A DNA stretch of 64,000 nucleotides from Fasciolopsis buskii (GCA_008360955.1 LUCM01000010.1:24192-88191); one strand, 5' to 3'; shown: positions 36,985-47,404, numbered from the stretch's first letter. Program-made: numbers and translations. The notes: generated by a model not told the origin, from the letters alone.

Positions 36985-37118
36985 ATCTTCTGGGACATTC
37001 TGTCCCGTTCCTAATGTTGGCTCAGCCCAACTGGCAAACAATTATCAGCGAATCACAGTTGCGGTTCTTTTCTCTATACTCCTCAACGAACAGCTTCCAT
37101 GTGCACTCCTGACGACAC
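36985..37118 (-). repeat. Rep-Y copy B, inverted relative to copy A
   Basis: The minus strand reads CAACTGTGATTCGCTGATAA and TTGGGCTGAGCCAACATTAG, matching 36815-36865 in copy A and 39620-39670 in copy C. With copy A it makes an imperfect palindrome with arms over 100 bases. Confidence 0.8.

Positions 37119-37120
<2 letters not shown>

Positions 37121-37159
<39 letters not shown>
37121..37159. repeat. (TA)n microsatellite
   Basis: Nearly perfect TA tract of 38 bases flanking Rep-Y copy B. Confidence 0.95.
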
Positions 37160-37162
<3 letters not shown>

Positions 37163-39487
37163 CATACCGGTTGAAAACAACCATAGTTCTAGTGGAACAG
37201 CATATAAGTGTAACTTGAGAGATGTGGGACACACAAGAGGGGAAAATAATAAACTATGAAAAACCAACTGGTTTTGTATTCACAATGCACACTTTTTGGT
37301 TTATTGGTTGTTTTCGGATTAATTTTTAAGTGAGACGAGATTCACAGAAGGAAGTGTATGATAAATGATAAAGATCATTTTGTTTGCACGCTGGTTGTTA
37401 CAAATCCCATGGGATTATTAAAGCATATTTTTATGAATCCGATGGACTGACTAAATGCTTTGTGGGGAGAAAGATTGTCTGTAACTGATCACCTTGATTT
37501 TGGCGCAGCATTCTGTTTTCACATTTCACTTGCTTGTATTCGGCCATGAAATAGGCATCACACAGGCGCAGATTTGGCGGTCGCAAAACGATGATAACTG
37601 TAACACGAAGAGACCCGGTTGAGTATACGTTCTAGCACAACAGCGAGTATTTATGAACACGTGATTCCGCTCAATAAAGTTGTGATATCACAATGCTAAC
37701 TTCCTGGAGCCTATGGGGCTGGAGAGGTAGAACTTACCTGACTGGCACACAGAATGGTGCATGAAGTTTTATCACTCCAAACGAGATTGGCATGAATGAT
37801 AAAACATTATGTGACTTCACGTGTCTCTGCTGACATTCCAGTTTTCTTGTAAATCGGCGAATGAATGTTTCTCATACCTGATTTTGTTTGGCAAGATTAC
37901 ACATTGAAGACTTTGGATAGCACTAAATAAGTAATTTTGGTGTTTCGGTCCCCTTCGTGAGCTTTTTTGATAGAGTGTGACGCAGTCAGCATACTTAGCA
38001 GCATTATTGATGGAGTCCTGTTTATGTCTGAGGAGGAAAACGTTCTCCATTGGGTAGAAGTAGAAATAGTTCGGAAACTTTCCGAAACTCGTTGGACCAA
38101 TTCATGAGCAGCACAGATTTTCGAGGCCCCCTCTGCTTTCAACTGCTATTAGATACCGTTATATGCCCATAATTAGGTACAGAAAAGACGGTGCAACCTA
38201 GCGGGTGTTAGGACACCTAGGTTTTCTCAAAGTTCCAGGAAGTGTGTCACTGGCTTCATAACCTATCAAAGCGAAAGTAAAAGCAAAATGTGTTGAACAT
38301 TCAGTGCCTGGCTGGGATGAATTAATACAAGTCGAATTTCATTACCTGCAGTTCTTCATGACTTCAGTGAAATGACAACAAATTACTTATTACTGTAGTT
38401 ACATGAGAAACCAAGCTGTTTATACTCATCAGAAAAATCTCGGTATCTTGTCAGCAGGTCGACCATCACCATTTGATGTGTATCGACTGATTTTCTGCTA
38501 TTACAAAGTCTCATGGCTTTCAATACCAAAGTTCAACAAGCTGTTCGGAGATAGGCCAAACAGTCTGGCAGCTAGGACGTTCCACTCAGTAGTCTGTCCA
38601 AGGGTTCGTGTCTTGGGCAATGGATTTACTCGAATAATGATTTCTAATGAGAATGAGGCAACTGTACAGCTCTTCAGCTTATTAAATGACGAGTTGGACA
38701 AAAGTTCTATTGGACGACCTGAAGAGATTTGTGACTGTTTTCAATTTTAATACCAGTTTAAGGCAATCAGTAGTTTCAATCCCCTCAGCAGCTCGGTCAC
38801 TCGTGGAGTTGTTTCCAAACAGGAGACCATAGTGTAAACAGCAAAAGCCGTACAACTATCTTGTAATCGCAATGCGTGGATAAACTTTACTTTCCGAAAA
38901 AATGGACGTCCAAATGTAAGACTACACGAAGGCGAACTCCATAAACATGAATGTTGATCACGTTCCATTGAGCACGATGGGCCTTTTCCGGAAAGCAACT
39001 ACCAAGCACTTTGAATCACTACCCGAATTCGGGAAATAACCGGCTGAACATAAATCATTTACTGGGTCCAGTTATTTACTGCAGTCCAAATTGAATAAGC
39101 AGAATTTTGTGAAGTGATTTGGTCACAATCCAAACCTACCCCCCACCACAGTGGGCTTTGTAATATATCATTTACGACCTCTCCGGATGGGCAAAATTGT
39201 TACATGCCCGATAAATTGTAGAATAAAATGAACTGCAAAGCCAATAACTTATGGTTTTTTTAAGTTGGTGCATCCGAATTCTCCCGGGATGAAATATACG
39301 GCTTGGAACCAAGGCAGGCGTTTTCCCTAATATCCAGCCCTCTTGCGGAACCGTCTGCTTGCACAGGAGTTGAGAGAAAACACCAATGAAATGGTTCACG
39401 TAATTTTGAAAAATCATCTTTATGTTTATAGTCATTCTATAAGCTGGAGATGGCTAATTTGCACTGAGAAATCGTTTGCGCTGTTTG
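37160..39487. other. No confident gene
   Basis: The plus frame 38403-38750 (115 codons) is the longest. It starts at an ATG, has mixed composition and contains FHSVVCPRVRVLGNG and DELDKSSIGRPEEICD, but I recognise no family. The minus frame 38501-38701 overlaps it. Several AT-rich frames elsewhere look like chance. Confidence 0.3.
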
Positions 39488-39495
39488 CTCACTCA

Positions 39496-39547
<52 letters not shown>
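39488..39547. repeat. Compound microsatellite (CTCA)n (TC)n (TA)n
   Basis: Three simple motifs run into each other: about four CTCA units, about eleven TC units and about eleven TA units. They lie directly upstream of Rep-Y copy C. Confidence 0.95.
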
Positions 39548-39552
39548 GCATC

Positions 39553-39830
39553 GAATTTTTGGCGTCAGGAGTGTGCAGGGAAGCTGCTCGCCGAAGAGTC
39601 CACAGAAGAAGTACAACTGTGATTCGTTGATAATTGTTTGTCAGTTGGGCTGAGCCAACCTTAGAAACGAGGGCAGAATGTCCCAGAATATACCTATGTA
39701 TATATGGAAGTAGTAAGCAGTGTGTGGATGAATGAACGCATACCTGACGGGCGCCAATAACCGCAAAACCGGTGGTGTGTTTCCGGGAAAATTTTGTTCA
39801 TTCATCTAGATACTACTTACCACTTTCATC
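39553..39830 (+). repeat. Rep-Y copy C
   Basis: It shares GAAGAGTCCACAGAAGAAG and the following ~100 bases with copy A. It then has GGAAGTAGTAAGCAGTGTGT and, 80 bases on, TTCATCTAGATACTACTTAC, the inverted ends. At 39744-39769 it reads CTGACGG, GCG, CCAATAAC, CGC, AAAAC. Stem II is perfect (GCG/CGC) but the GAAA box has become AAAA and the CUGANGA box has one change. Confidence 0.75.
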
Positions 39831-40097
39831 TTGCTCATTCAATGCACTGGTTTGCATCTGACAAAAGTCCTTTCGAGTGAACTACTTATCACAGTACGCC
39901 GTGCATGTTAGCGAAATTACCGAGTGTCAGCTTGTCCCGTTCGTAGACTAAATAAAATCTGTTCCAAATAGGAGATCGGATGCACGTAGAAAGACATGGA
40001 TGAGAACGTGTAACCTGCACGTAAAAACCTGTCAGTGATCGCCATGTGATTGGCCGGACACACTAACTGGCACTTCAGCCTGGTGATATTCAGCGGC
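39831..40097. promoter_or_regulatory. Upstream region of the Cys-rich gene
   Basis: About 265 bases of non-repetitive sequence lie between Rep-Y copy C and the TATA-like box. I see no further elements. A promoter for the downstream gene is expected here from position only. Confidence 0.2.
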
Positions 40098-40105
40098 ATA
40101 TATAT
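40098..40105 (+). promoter_or_regulatory. TATA-like box upstream of the Cys-rich gene
   Basis: ATATATAT lies about 60 bases before the ATG at 40165. That would give a 5' leader of roughly 30 bases if it directs initiation. Such tracts are common in AT-rich DNA. Confidence 0.25.
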
Positions 40106-40164
40106 GTACACACTGATATAAGCGATTAAATTCCTTCGTCCACATACATTTGTCGCACACAGTC

Positions 40165-40497
40165 ATGGTTCGAGAAATGCGAATTCCCACAAAGACAATA
40201 GTGATCGTTCTAGTGGTGGCTTATGCCAGCCTTTGGCAGCAGGCAAATGCGGACGGTCATGACACGATCTTATCTAAGCAGGAGTTTGATGCTTGCGTTC
40301 GCCGATGTGGTAATCAGTATGAGAACTGCTCAAAAGCAATCCATTCTCTGTGGCTAAATTTCCGTCGCAATCGACAGCGTATCATGGACGAGATGGTCAA
40401 ATGTTGTCTGGCTGGGGAATTGGATCACACGCAACCGCCAACACTTAGTTTTGCCACGTGTGTGCGGGATAATTGTCACGCAGAAATGTGGGGGTAA
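40165..40497 (+). CDS. Small secreted cysteine-rich protein, unknown family
   Basis: The frame from the ATG at 40165 encodes 110 residues. Residues 1-30 form a signal peptide: a charged start (MVREMRIPTK), a hydrophobic core (TIVIVLVVAYASLW) and a small-residue cleavage site (QANA, then DGHD). The mature part of about 80 residues has seven cysteines: CVRRC, ENC, KCC and CVRDNC. A basic segment (FRRNRQR) sits between the first three and the next two. The odd count suggests a disulfide partner outside this exon or a dimer. The frame ends at a TAA that lies inside GGTAAGT, a strong splice donor, so the protein may continue in a second exon (exon end near 40493). A damaged copy lies at 18558-18819. 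I do not recognise the family. A secreted effector or structural peptide is possible but unproven. The ATG at 40177 is an alternative start. Confidence 0.7.
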   Translation: MVREMRIPTKTIVIVLVVAYASLWQQANADGHDTILSKQEFDACVRRCGNQYENCSKAIHSLWLNFRRNRQRIMDEMVKCCLAGELDHTQPPTLSFATCVRDNCHAEMWG

Positions 40498-40556
40498 GTG
40501 GATATTTGGGGTGAACAGACAAACCTGGTGGCAATAGCACTACTATTGCTGACACT

Positions 40557-40612
40557 TTTGCCAACAATAATAATAGTACTATTATCGTTTCTGTTATTAC
40601 TAATAATAATGC
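40557..40612. repeat. AAT-rich imperfect repeat with perfect palindrome
   Basis: Short AAT and ATT units flank the perfect 16-base palindrome ATAATAGTACTATTAT. It lies in the presumed intron or 3' flank of the Cys-rich gene. Confidence 0.6.
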
Positions 40613-41970
40613 CACTTCGACTTCCACTAGTAGTATGGGCTGTAACAGTGGCTCTGGTGATTTGTTGATTATTGCACCATTAGTTATTCACAAGAAATTG
40701 CACTTCGAGTTACAAATTTGTCAGCTATCACTATTCTCTTCATTGTTCAAGTAGTGTGTCACCCGACATTTTGTTCTGAGTTGCCAACCCTTATTGCGGA
40801 CTCTTTCTATGTTAACTGATTTGATGACCACTGTTTAGAACACCTAGGATTTTATATGCCTTACTTAACATGTTTTGACTTACCGAATACTGTGAGATAC
40901 ATACTTTGTCGGTGAGAAGACAAACTTGCCATTAGAGTTCCCATTTGACTGAGTTTTCTGAGGTCATTGTTATGACAGACGTTAGGATCCTGTTTGACTC
41001 ACGAAATCGCCATTTTATATTTCTAGTAAATTCAAGTGTCATTTGCGTGCACGAGGGTGATCTATTGGATATTACCGTAATAGCTGATTTACTCTTCCCA
41101 ACCTCTCCCCTAGGCTGTACACATTCTTTTCAATAACGGCAAAAAGAAATGGGGGTAGATTAGACGAGTACAGTAGAGTTCAATAATATGGCAGTTCGAT
41201 CGTAATCTGGTCATTCTCGGTGCTTGACATAATCCATAAGGTCGATGATGATCTGATATTGAAAAATTTAGTAAGTGGCTCTATATAATTATACCAGATA
41301 GACTGGGTTCGACATGAGCATACCAACGGGTCCCGAGGACTGCCTAAATCACGTACTTCGGATGCTGCCATGAGAATAAACTATTAACATCTTTATTGAT
41401 GTTTTCATCAGTCTTTTCAAAAATGGTCGAAACGTTTTTGATTTACATTTAACTGGCTGGTCATTGAATAGTAATCGCTTTTGACAATTTATTTGTCCAC
41501 AGACAAATTAGTCGATCTCCATTGGAATCTCAAACGGGTAAAATATTTCATGCTTCTCTAAATGCTGACTTCATTTAATCAATCATGATATAATCACTTG
41601 ATTTCTTCACGAGGGGTCCACAGATCAGACAAATGGTTCACGTAGTGGGAAATGGTAAATAAGTTTGGAAAGTACTCATCACTCATGCCTTTGTAATATC
41701 GTGCCAGTGACATTTTCTTGTTAGTCCCTTACTCTCTTAATTAATTCACTTCAATTTCTCCATGTGGCTTGCCCTGATGTGTTCACGTCTGATTCAAGAC
41801 GGGCACTTCGCGGCACAGCTACTTTGTTCACCATCGCTGATGTCTTTTTCTGAATGACAATAAGGGTTTCCGACTGGAATAAATGTTACTGAGCTTGTCG
41901 AATGTGGAGTCGGCCCCAAATGTTACACATCTGACTAATAGACAATTACCCATAGTCCTTGTTTTGTATC
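40613..41970. other. No gene seen (possible intron or 3' flank of the Cys-rich gene)
   Basis: Only frames under 65 codons occur. If the donor at 40494 is used, this stretch is intron. I could not pick a second exon. Confidence 0.3.
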
Positions 41971-41974
41971 TACG

Positions 41975-42225
41975 GTGAGGCAACAATTATGAACAGGCAG
42001 GCATGGTTTATGGTTTGGTTCGCTTCTGAACGTGTTATGAAGGCCGAACCGGGTTTTCTCTGTCCCAGCTTTTGGTTCTTTAGATTCTTGGCCCCTACCA
42101 CATGTATCCGATTCCAAATGGGCGTCTCAGTCAGTCGTGTCCCGGACATAAAGCACCTTCGCCGTTATGCGACTTATGGTGCCAAAAGAAACTGGCCCTA
42201 TACTTCTGTCAATAGCTAGTAGCCT
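41975..42225 (+). repeat. Rep-X copy
   Basis: It shares with 21540-21780, in order, GTTCGCTTCTGAAC, GATTCTTGGCCC, CGATTCC, GTGTCCCGGACATA and TAGTAGCCTC. Similarity between these landmarks is patchy, so the copies are old. The 86-codon frame 41959-42219 is not conserved in the other copy. Confidence 0.65.
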
Positions 42226-44935
42226 CCCCTTACGACGTGTATTTACTCACCAAATTTCGGTGGTTTTGAGATGTGGTTGTTTGGTCGTACAGACTACTGT
42301 TTGAGTATTTAAATGAGCATCTAACCATGCCTTGCAAGATTTACCGTTATTACTAACGTCCCTATTCTGCATCGACGTGAGAATTTAAAAAAATCATCAT
42401 GAGAGCAACGAAATACATACATACATGCACGAGTGATTTACTTTGTATGACCGCACTGTCTCTAATTTTAATCAAATTCCTTGATTTTGAAAATCTCCAT
42501 CAAATCGTCCGAGTTCCAGGCTTCTAGACCGTGAATGCATACTTAACAAACATGAGGTTAGGAGTTGGAAGATGGGGCAGTGAAGCATGGCGCTGGGATC
42601 CTCAACGAGCAGGTTATGAATGAACAAATCCGGGTCAATTTCAAGCTGAATAAATAAACTAACAAACATATTTTAGCTGTGTATTTTGAAGCGTGAATTA
42701 ATCAGTACAACGGGCTGAAGCAGACCATGCGCATGAAAAATTCCCAAAAGAACGACGGGAATCTTGCTGTTCTTTGTAGTTAGCTGATTTCAAAATCACC
42801 ACAAAATTAGTTATGATTTGCACGTTCTGGTAGGCATGTCTCAGAAATGAGAACAAATATGCGATATTACCTTCGGTTCCGAAACGGATCACAGAATTCC
42901 AACGAAAGTTCCACCAACTCCGAATCACCCGACAACAAATTTGTTGTTATTTGGATTGCAAGTTTGAAGTTGTTATCTCTTTGTTTAGTAGTGACAACAA
43001 TCAAGTGACATGAGGGACGTCTGATTTGCTAACCACCTGAAGTCACTCCGTAAATGTCCTTTTCATTAGTGTGCAATATGATTCTCATCGAACACTGTGA
43101 AAATTATCGATAACTACACACAGGATGTATGGTTCCAGAACCTAAAATTATGTTTCAAACCGTTAGATCGCCCCAAATAATTGAGACTTTTTGTCTGTTT
43201 TATGATTAGACCGTTTGGGAAGAGTAAGCCGGACAACATTGTCAGTATTTACGTAGTATATGAAACTGTTCAGACAAAAAGAATCGGGTTATGGTTGACG
43301 ATATAAATTTAAAACGCGGCATGACTGGTTTGGAAACACTAGCTCTCAGTTCTCTTATGCGGTGACGAATGTCGAAAATCTTGATCCGTAGCACCATTAA
43401 AACACGTTTGTTTTCTTCAACAGAGAACATTCTATTACTATTGGAGCTGCTTCCACAGTCATGTGACGAAGAGATTTCCCCCATACATCCGATGTTGGGT
43501 CTAAACCAAGTCAAGTGACTACAATGTTTACTTGACCATGTAAATAGTTGTGTCTGCAAATTCGATGGCAGTCAGCTAGTTCGTTAATGTGAACGAATAT
43601 CTTTGCAATTGATTTCTATTACTTTAGTATAATGGAATTTTGATAAATCTAAAATCATCCCGAGGATCCCGTCGTTTGCCAAACATAACATTTCTGACTG
43701 TTAGATTTTTGTGGTTCCGTCTACGGTGATTACTAAAACGGAAACGATAGATCGACAGATTGAACCCCATGAAAAGTAACAACCTTGGCGATTTTCGAAT
43801 CCATTGAGATTGAATGTCAGTTTTATCATTTTCCGTGCACATCCACGAATTTTATTACACCAAAGCCATAGTGACTTTTGATAACAGTCTGGTTTCGAAG
43901 CGGTTTGCAGCTGTAACAGCATAAATGACTTCAAATAGGTGGGAAATCAGGAAGAGTAAATAGAACTAAAAGCAACTCTTGTGGAAGCCAGTGACAGGAA
44001 CACACCTCCCGGAAGTGGGCTAAAAGGATGCATTGATCTCTGTCAAAAGTATTCGAGCTAATGTGAAACCATGTCATTAATTTGTGCCATCTCCGAAGAG
44101 TATGTCGACGTACACGTTGGAGATTAAACACGGACCATCAGTGAACTTTTTTCTTACGTGCGTTGAAAATTTCCCCTGAAAGACTGGAAGGCTTTGGTCG
44201 AAATAGCACTGATTGTGACTGATGGTAATGAGGCACAAACACGAATCCACTGCAGGCGCTGGAACAGCCCCGACCTAAGACTGTGCAACTAGAGGCAAGA
44301 AGACCCGATAACTGAAGTTTATGTCAATCGGTTTACAAGGTATATATATTAAGTGAAGAGTAAAAATGACCTCGGCAAAATGCTTGCTGTTTACTTTTGT
44401 CAGTTCCCATCCTTCGCATTAGTTGGTTGCAGTTGCAGGGGACAGGAAAGCTGAGCGAAACTGTGCCACAGGAAATCCATGCTCACTGTTTACGGTGGTG
44501 CGCCACGCTTCAGAACCATAGTCATTTGTCGGATAACAGTTTGAATTTTGTTCTGAACGACTTTGACATGACTATGAAATGAAAGGAAAAATATCCCCAA
44601 AAAATTTTCCAAACACTTTAGAAGATAGATGAGAATGTATGAACGTTCCCGTTCGGTCATCTGAAACAGTTCCGTACCAGGTTGACTGTAAATCTTTTTG
44701 TTCTACGCAGCAATATCATAAAAGTACAAACATGGAAGGAGGTATCCGAACTATCGCTAAACTTTGGGTCTCTCTTGGCAGAAGCAAAACAGGCTGACCG
44801 TTCGCCGTATTCTGTGAAAGACCACGATGCGGGAATTTGAGCGCGACCGTCTGAAGGTAAACAGATTTTGAACAAGTGATCGCCACCGGCATGCCCACCA
44901 AAGCTTAACCAAATTCCTTGAAAATTCCAAATGAG
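42226..44935. other. No confident gene
   Basis: The 105-codon minus frame at 43242-43559 and others lack motifs. The lower part of the 167-codon minus frame 44657-45160, below the PLE fragment at 44940, has a plausible-looking composition (SFTEYGERSACFASAKRDPK) but no family that I recognise. Confidence 0.3.
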
Positions 44936-44939
44936 CATA

Positions 44940-45007
44940 TTGACCTCTGATCTTATGCGGGCCTGGGAAGCTTGCGTCACATTCACGGTGTGGTTAGCCT
45001 GTGCTAG
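44940..45007 (-). repeat. Inverted fragment of the PLE-2 3' coding end
   Basis: The reverse complement of these 68 bases matches 46790-46858 at all but four positions, one of them a single-base gap. It encodes LAQANHTVNVTQASQ, the end of the GIY-YIG region. It faces the element from its 5' side. Such inverted terminal copies are typical of Penelope-like elements. Confidence 0.85.
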
Positions 45008-45224
45008 AGTTATGTTGCCGAGTTTGGTTGGTCTATGCACACACTGAAGCACAAGACACAAGTACTTGCGGCGCACGATATCACAGGAGCACAGCCTGTA
45101 GTCTAGTAGGACACGAACACACACACACAGAGGTTGGAGACACAAAATGTTCGAGCTCAAGGCTCAAGGCTCAAGGCCCGTTGTCGCACAACGAATGGGA
45201 CAGATCTGCTGCTCCTTTGAATGA
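45008..45224. repeat. PLE-2 5' leader with short tandem repeats
   Basis: It contains an ACACACAC tract near 45118 and three units of GCTCAAG or CTCAAGG near 45157-45178. It lies between the inverted fragment and the first PLE-2 codons, so it is probably the leader of the element. Confidence 0.5.
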
Positions 45225-45702
45225 GCAGCCACACGGAACAATACAACGAGTGGGTTATTAAATCCAGAACATAAGAGACGGTTAAGAGAACTGCAGAAAA
45301 ATGCAGACATCATGTTATCAAGACCAGATAAGGGTGCAGGTATAGTTCTCCTGAACAGGTCTGACTATGTAACGAAAATGGAAGTCATTCTGAATGACGA
45401 ATCAAAATCTGCAAAAATGGCGGAGAATGATAAGAAGCATCAGATAGAAAAATCGTTGTCTAGTATCTTAAGACGACCAAGACAAAGGGATATCATAGAT
45501 TCGACGACATTCGAACAAATTCGGCCTACGGGAATTACTATTCCGAGATTGTACGGCCTACCCAAATTACATAAAAATGGAGTACCTCTGAGGCCTATTC
45601 TCGACATGTGCAATTCGCCGTACCATGCTGTGGCAGAATGGTTTGCTAGGTTACTGGAACCCGTTAGACAGAAGGTAGCAAGACAGCCTCAAAGACAAAT
45701 TT
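45225..45702 (+). pseudogene. PLE-2 RT, N-terminal part
   Basis: The open frame, from the codon after the TGA at 45222, reads NPEHKRRLRELQKNADIMLS RPDKGAGIVLLNRSDYVTKM. RPDKGAG is the hallmark that opens the Penelope RT fingers. It continues with PTGITIPRLYGLPKLHKNGV and PLRPILDMCNSPYHAVAEWF, the PRLYGLPKxHK and RPIL motifs. The frame runs out at 45702 after LLEPVRQKVARQ. The true sequence goes on in the next frame with LKDKFELIDSM, so a small indel near 45690 separates the halves. Without it this would be the first third of an active RT. Confidence 0.9.
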
Positions 45703-46770
45703 GAGCTTATCGACTCCATGAAAGAACTAAATATGAAAGGACTAAGAATGCTTTCTTTAGACGTCACCGCCCTTTTTACCAACGTCCCGATCACTGGGAC
45801 AATCGAATACCTCTGCGACTACATCGGGAACAGTGGCTTAGCGACAAGTCTTCCGATAGCAGACTTGAAACAACTATTGTTCTTTTGTACCTACAACGTC
45901 CAATTTAAATTCCGTAATCAAATTTACCGTCAAAAGGACGGCGTAGTAATGGGGTCCCCACTCGGTCCATTACTAGCTGACAGTTTCATGGCAAAGCTTG
46001 AACGTGGGCCACTCGAGTCGTCAATACTAGCACTCTACAAGCGTTATGTGGATGACATCTTCTGTGTACTCAACCTCTCGATGAAAACAAACGAACTGTT
46101 GAATAAGTCCAACTCGGCTCACGCAAATGTGAAATTCATAACAGAGATGGAGCTGAACAATGATACAGCATTCTTAGATGCAGGACTAAGTCGTCGAGAA
46201 GACGGCTCAATTCGGCGATCAGTACACAGGAAAGCCACATGGAATGGACAATACATCAACTTCCACAGCTTTGTACCTCTTAATACGAAGAGGAACCTAA
46301 TTAAATGTCTGACTGCCAGGAAAAAAGGAATATGCACAGAAGATACTGCTGAAGCTGAACAGCAGACGGTCAGAAGAGTATTCACTGAAAATGGTTTCCC
46401 CTTTAGATTAATCGACAAGATGTTGGAGACAGAACAGGAAGTTTCTAGGAGGGCGACGGTGGAGAGAAAACCGGTATACATATCTCTGCCATTCAAAGGT
46501 GACACGCTAGCAGAAATAGCACGACGAAGACTGACTAGCGCTATCAATAAGACATTCTACGCAGCCAAGCTTCGTATCCTGTTCAAATCCCGCCCCGTAG
46601 TGTCATTATGGTTGAAAGACAAAGTCCCTGATTCTGCAGCCTCGTTTTACATCTATTCATTCACATGTTCCTGTGGGACAATGTATATCGGCCGCACGAC
46701 CAGGCGCTTGTCTGAACGCATCCGTGGGCACCACCCTGCATGGTTGGGCACTGGAACAATTGTCACTTAA
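45703..46770 (+). pseudogene. PLE-2 RT palm, thumb and start of GIY-YIG nuclease
   Basis: From the ATG at 45718 the frame has 350 residues. MLSLDVTALFTNVP (residues 11-24) is RT motif A with the catalytic Asp, YRQKDGVVMGSPLGPLLAD (70-88) is the motif B region, and YVDDIF (110-115) is the catalytic box, all intact. FLDAGLSRREDGSIRR and WNGQYINFHSFVPLNTKRN are the conserved stretch after the palm. The end, FTCSCGTMYIGRTTRRLSER, is the start of the GIY-YIG nuclease with its Arg. A frameshift near 46740 stops it. RT catalytic residues look unspoiled. Penelope elements copy their RNA at a nicked target. Confidence 0.93.
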
Positions 46771-46876
46771 TGGCACAGTCGCTTTACATCTAGCACAGAC
46801 TAACCACACCGTGGATGTGACGCAAGCTTACCAGGCCCTGCATAAGATCAGAGGTCAACAGTCTAAGGTGGCGTAA
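46740..46876 (+). pseudogene. PLE-2 nuclease C-terminus, in a shifted frame
   Basis: This frame (seen from 46673) gives LSLNGTVALHLAQTNHTVDV TQAYQALHKI, the last part of the GIY-YIG region with the conserved AxHLxxTxHxVDVxQA pattern. It continues the 45703-46770 frame after a frameshift. It ends at TAA 46876. The same segment is found inverted at 44940-45007. Confidence 0.85.
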
Positions 46877-47000
46877 TGTCGCCTCTTGAGCACTGTGGAA
46901 GCTGTCGCGATCCGTCTTCACAATCTTATACCGTGCTCTTAAAAACAATTTGTGGTTGCTCTTCAACTCCCCTGGCCCACCCTCCGTCCCAATGCAAACT

Positions 47001-47404
47001 CTAGACAACGAAACAATTAACAAAACATGTTCTTGTGTATTTAGGTTATGCATGTAACACCACAAATCCCTTCCCCACCCATATTTGTATCTGACCCATC
47101 CAATCCTTCCTATAGTGAAAATTTTTTGTCAAGATGTATATACATGTATATAGTGATGTAATGGCATGAGTACGAATCACTGAAAACTAGCTTGTTCGCC
47201 AAATTGTCTTTTTCTTAATCATATTACCACCATTTCTGATTTGCTTACCCAACTAGTTTCATGTAGGTATTGAATTCTGTGGGCTGAAAAGTAACTGCAG
47301 TTCATAAACACACACACATCGCCGTCAGACAATTTGAACTGGTTCTTAATAACGTGCCTCACATCATTAAAATGAGAATATAAACTGTCGATAGATTTAA
47401 TGCG
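47001..47404. other. No gene seen; probable PLE-2 flank
   Basis: AT-rich sequence with a short TATATACATGTATATA palindrome near 47137. I see no coding content. Confidence 0.3.

Larger units (their letters stand above)
45225..47000 (+). mobile_element. Penelope-like element PLE-2, best preserved element of the window
   Basis: Nearly the whole coding part of a Penelope-like retroelement is present: an N-terminal RT segment, the RT palm and a C-terminal GIY-YIG nuclease. Only two frameshifts (near 45690 and 46740) break it, so this insertion is younger than the other elements. The N-terminus before NPEHKRRLRELQ is missing or unreadable because a TGA lies at 45222. Downstream the frame beyond 46876 still resembles the tail (LSTVEAVAIRLHNL) to about 46990. 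Confidence 0.92.

Noticed and set aside
46119..46547. 142-codon minus-strand ORF
   Set aside because: It is a shadow of the PLE-2 RT frame on the other strand.
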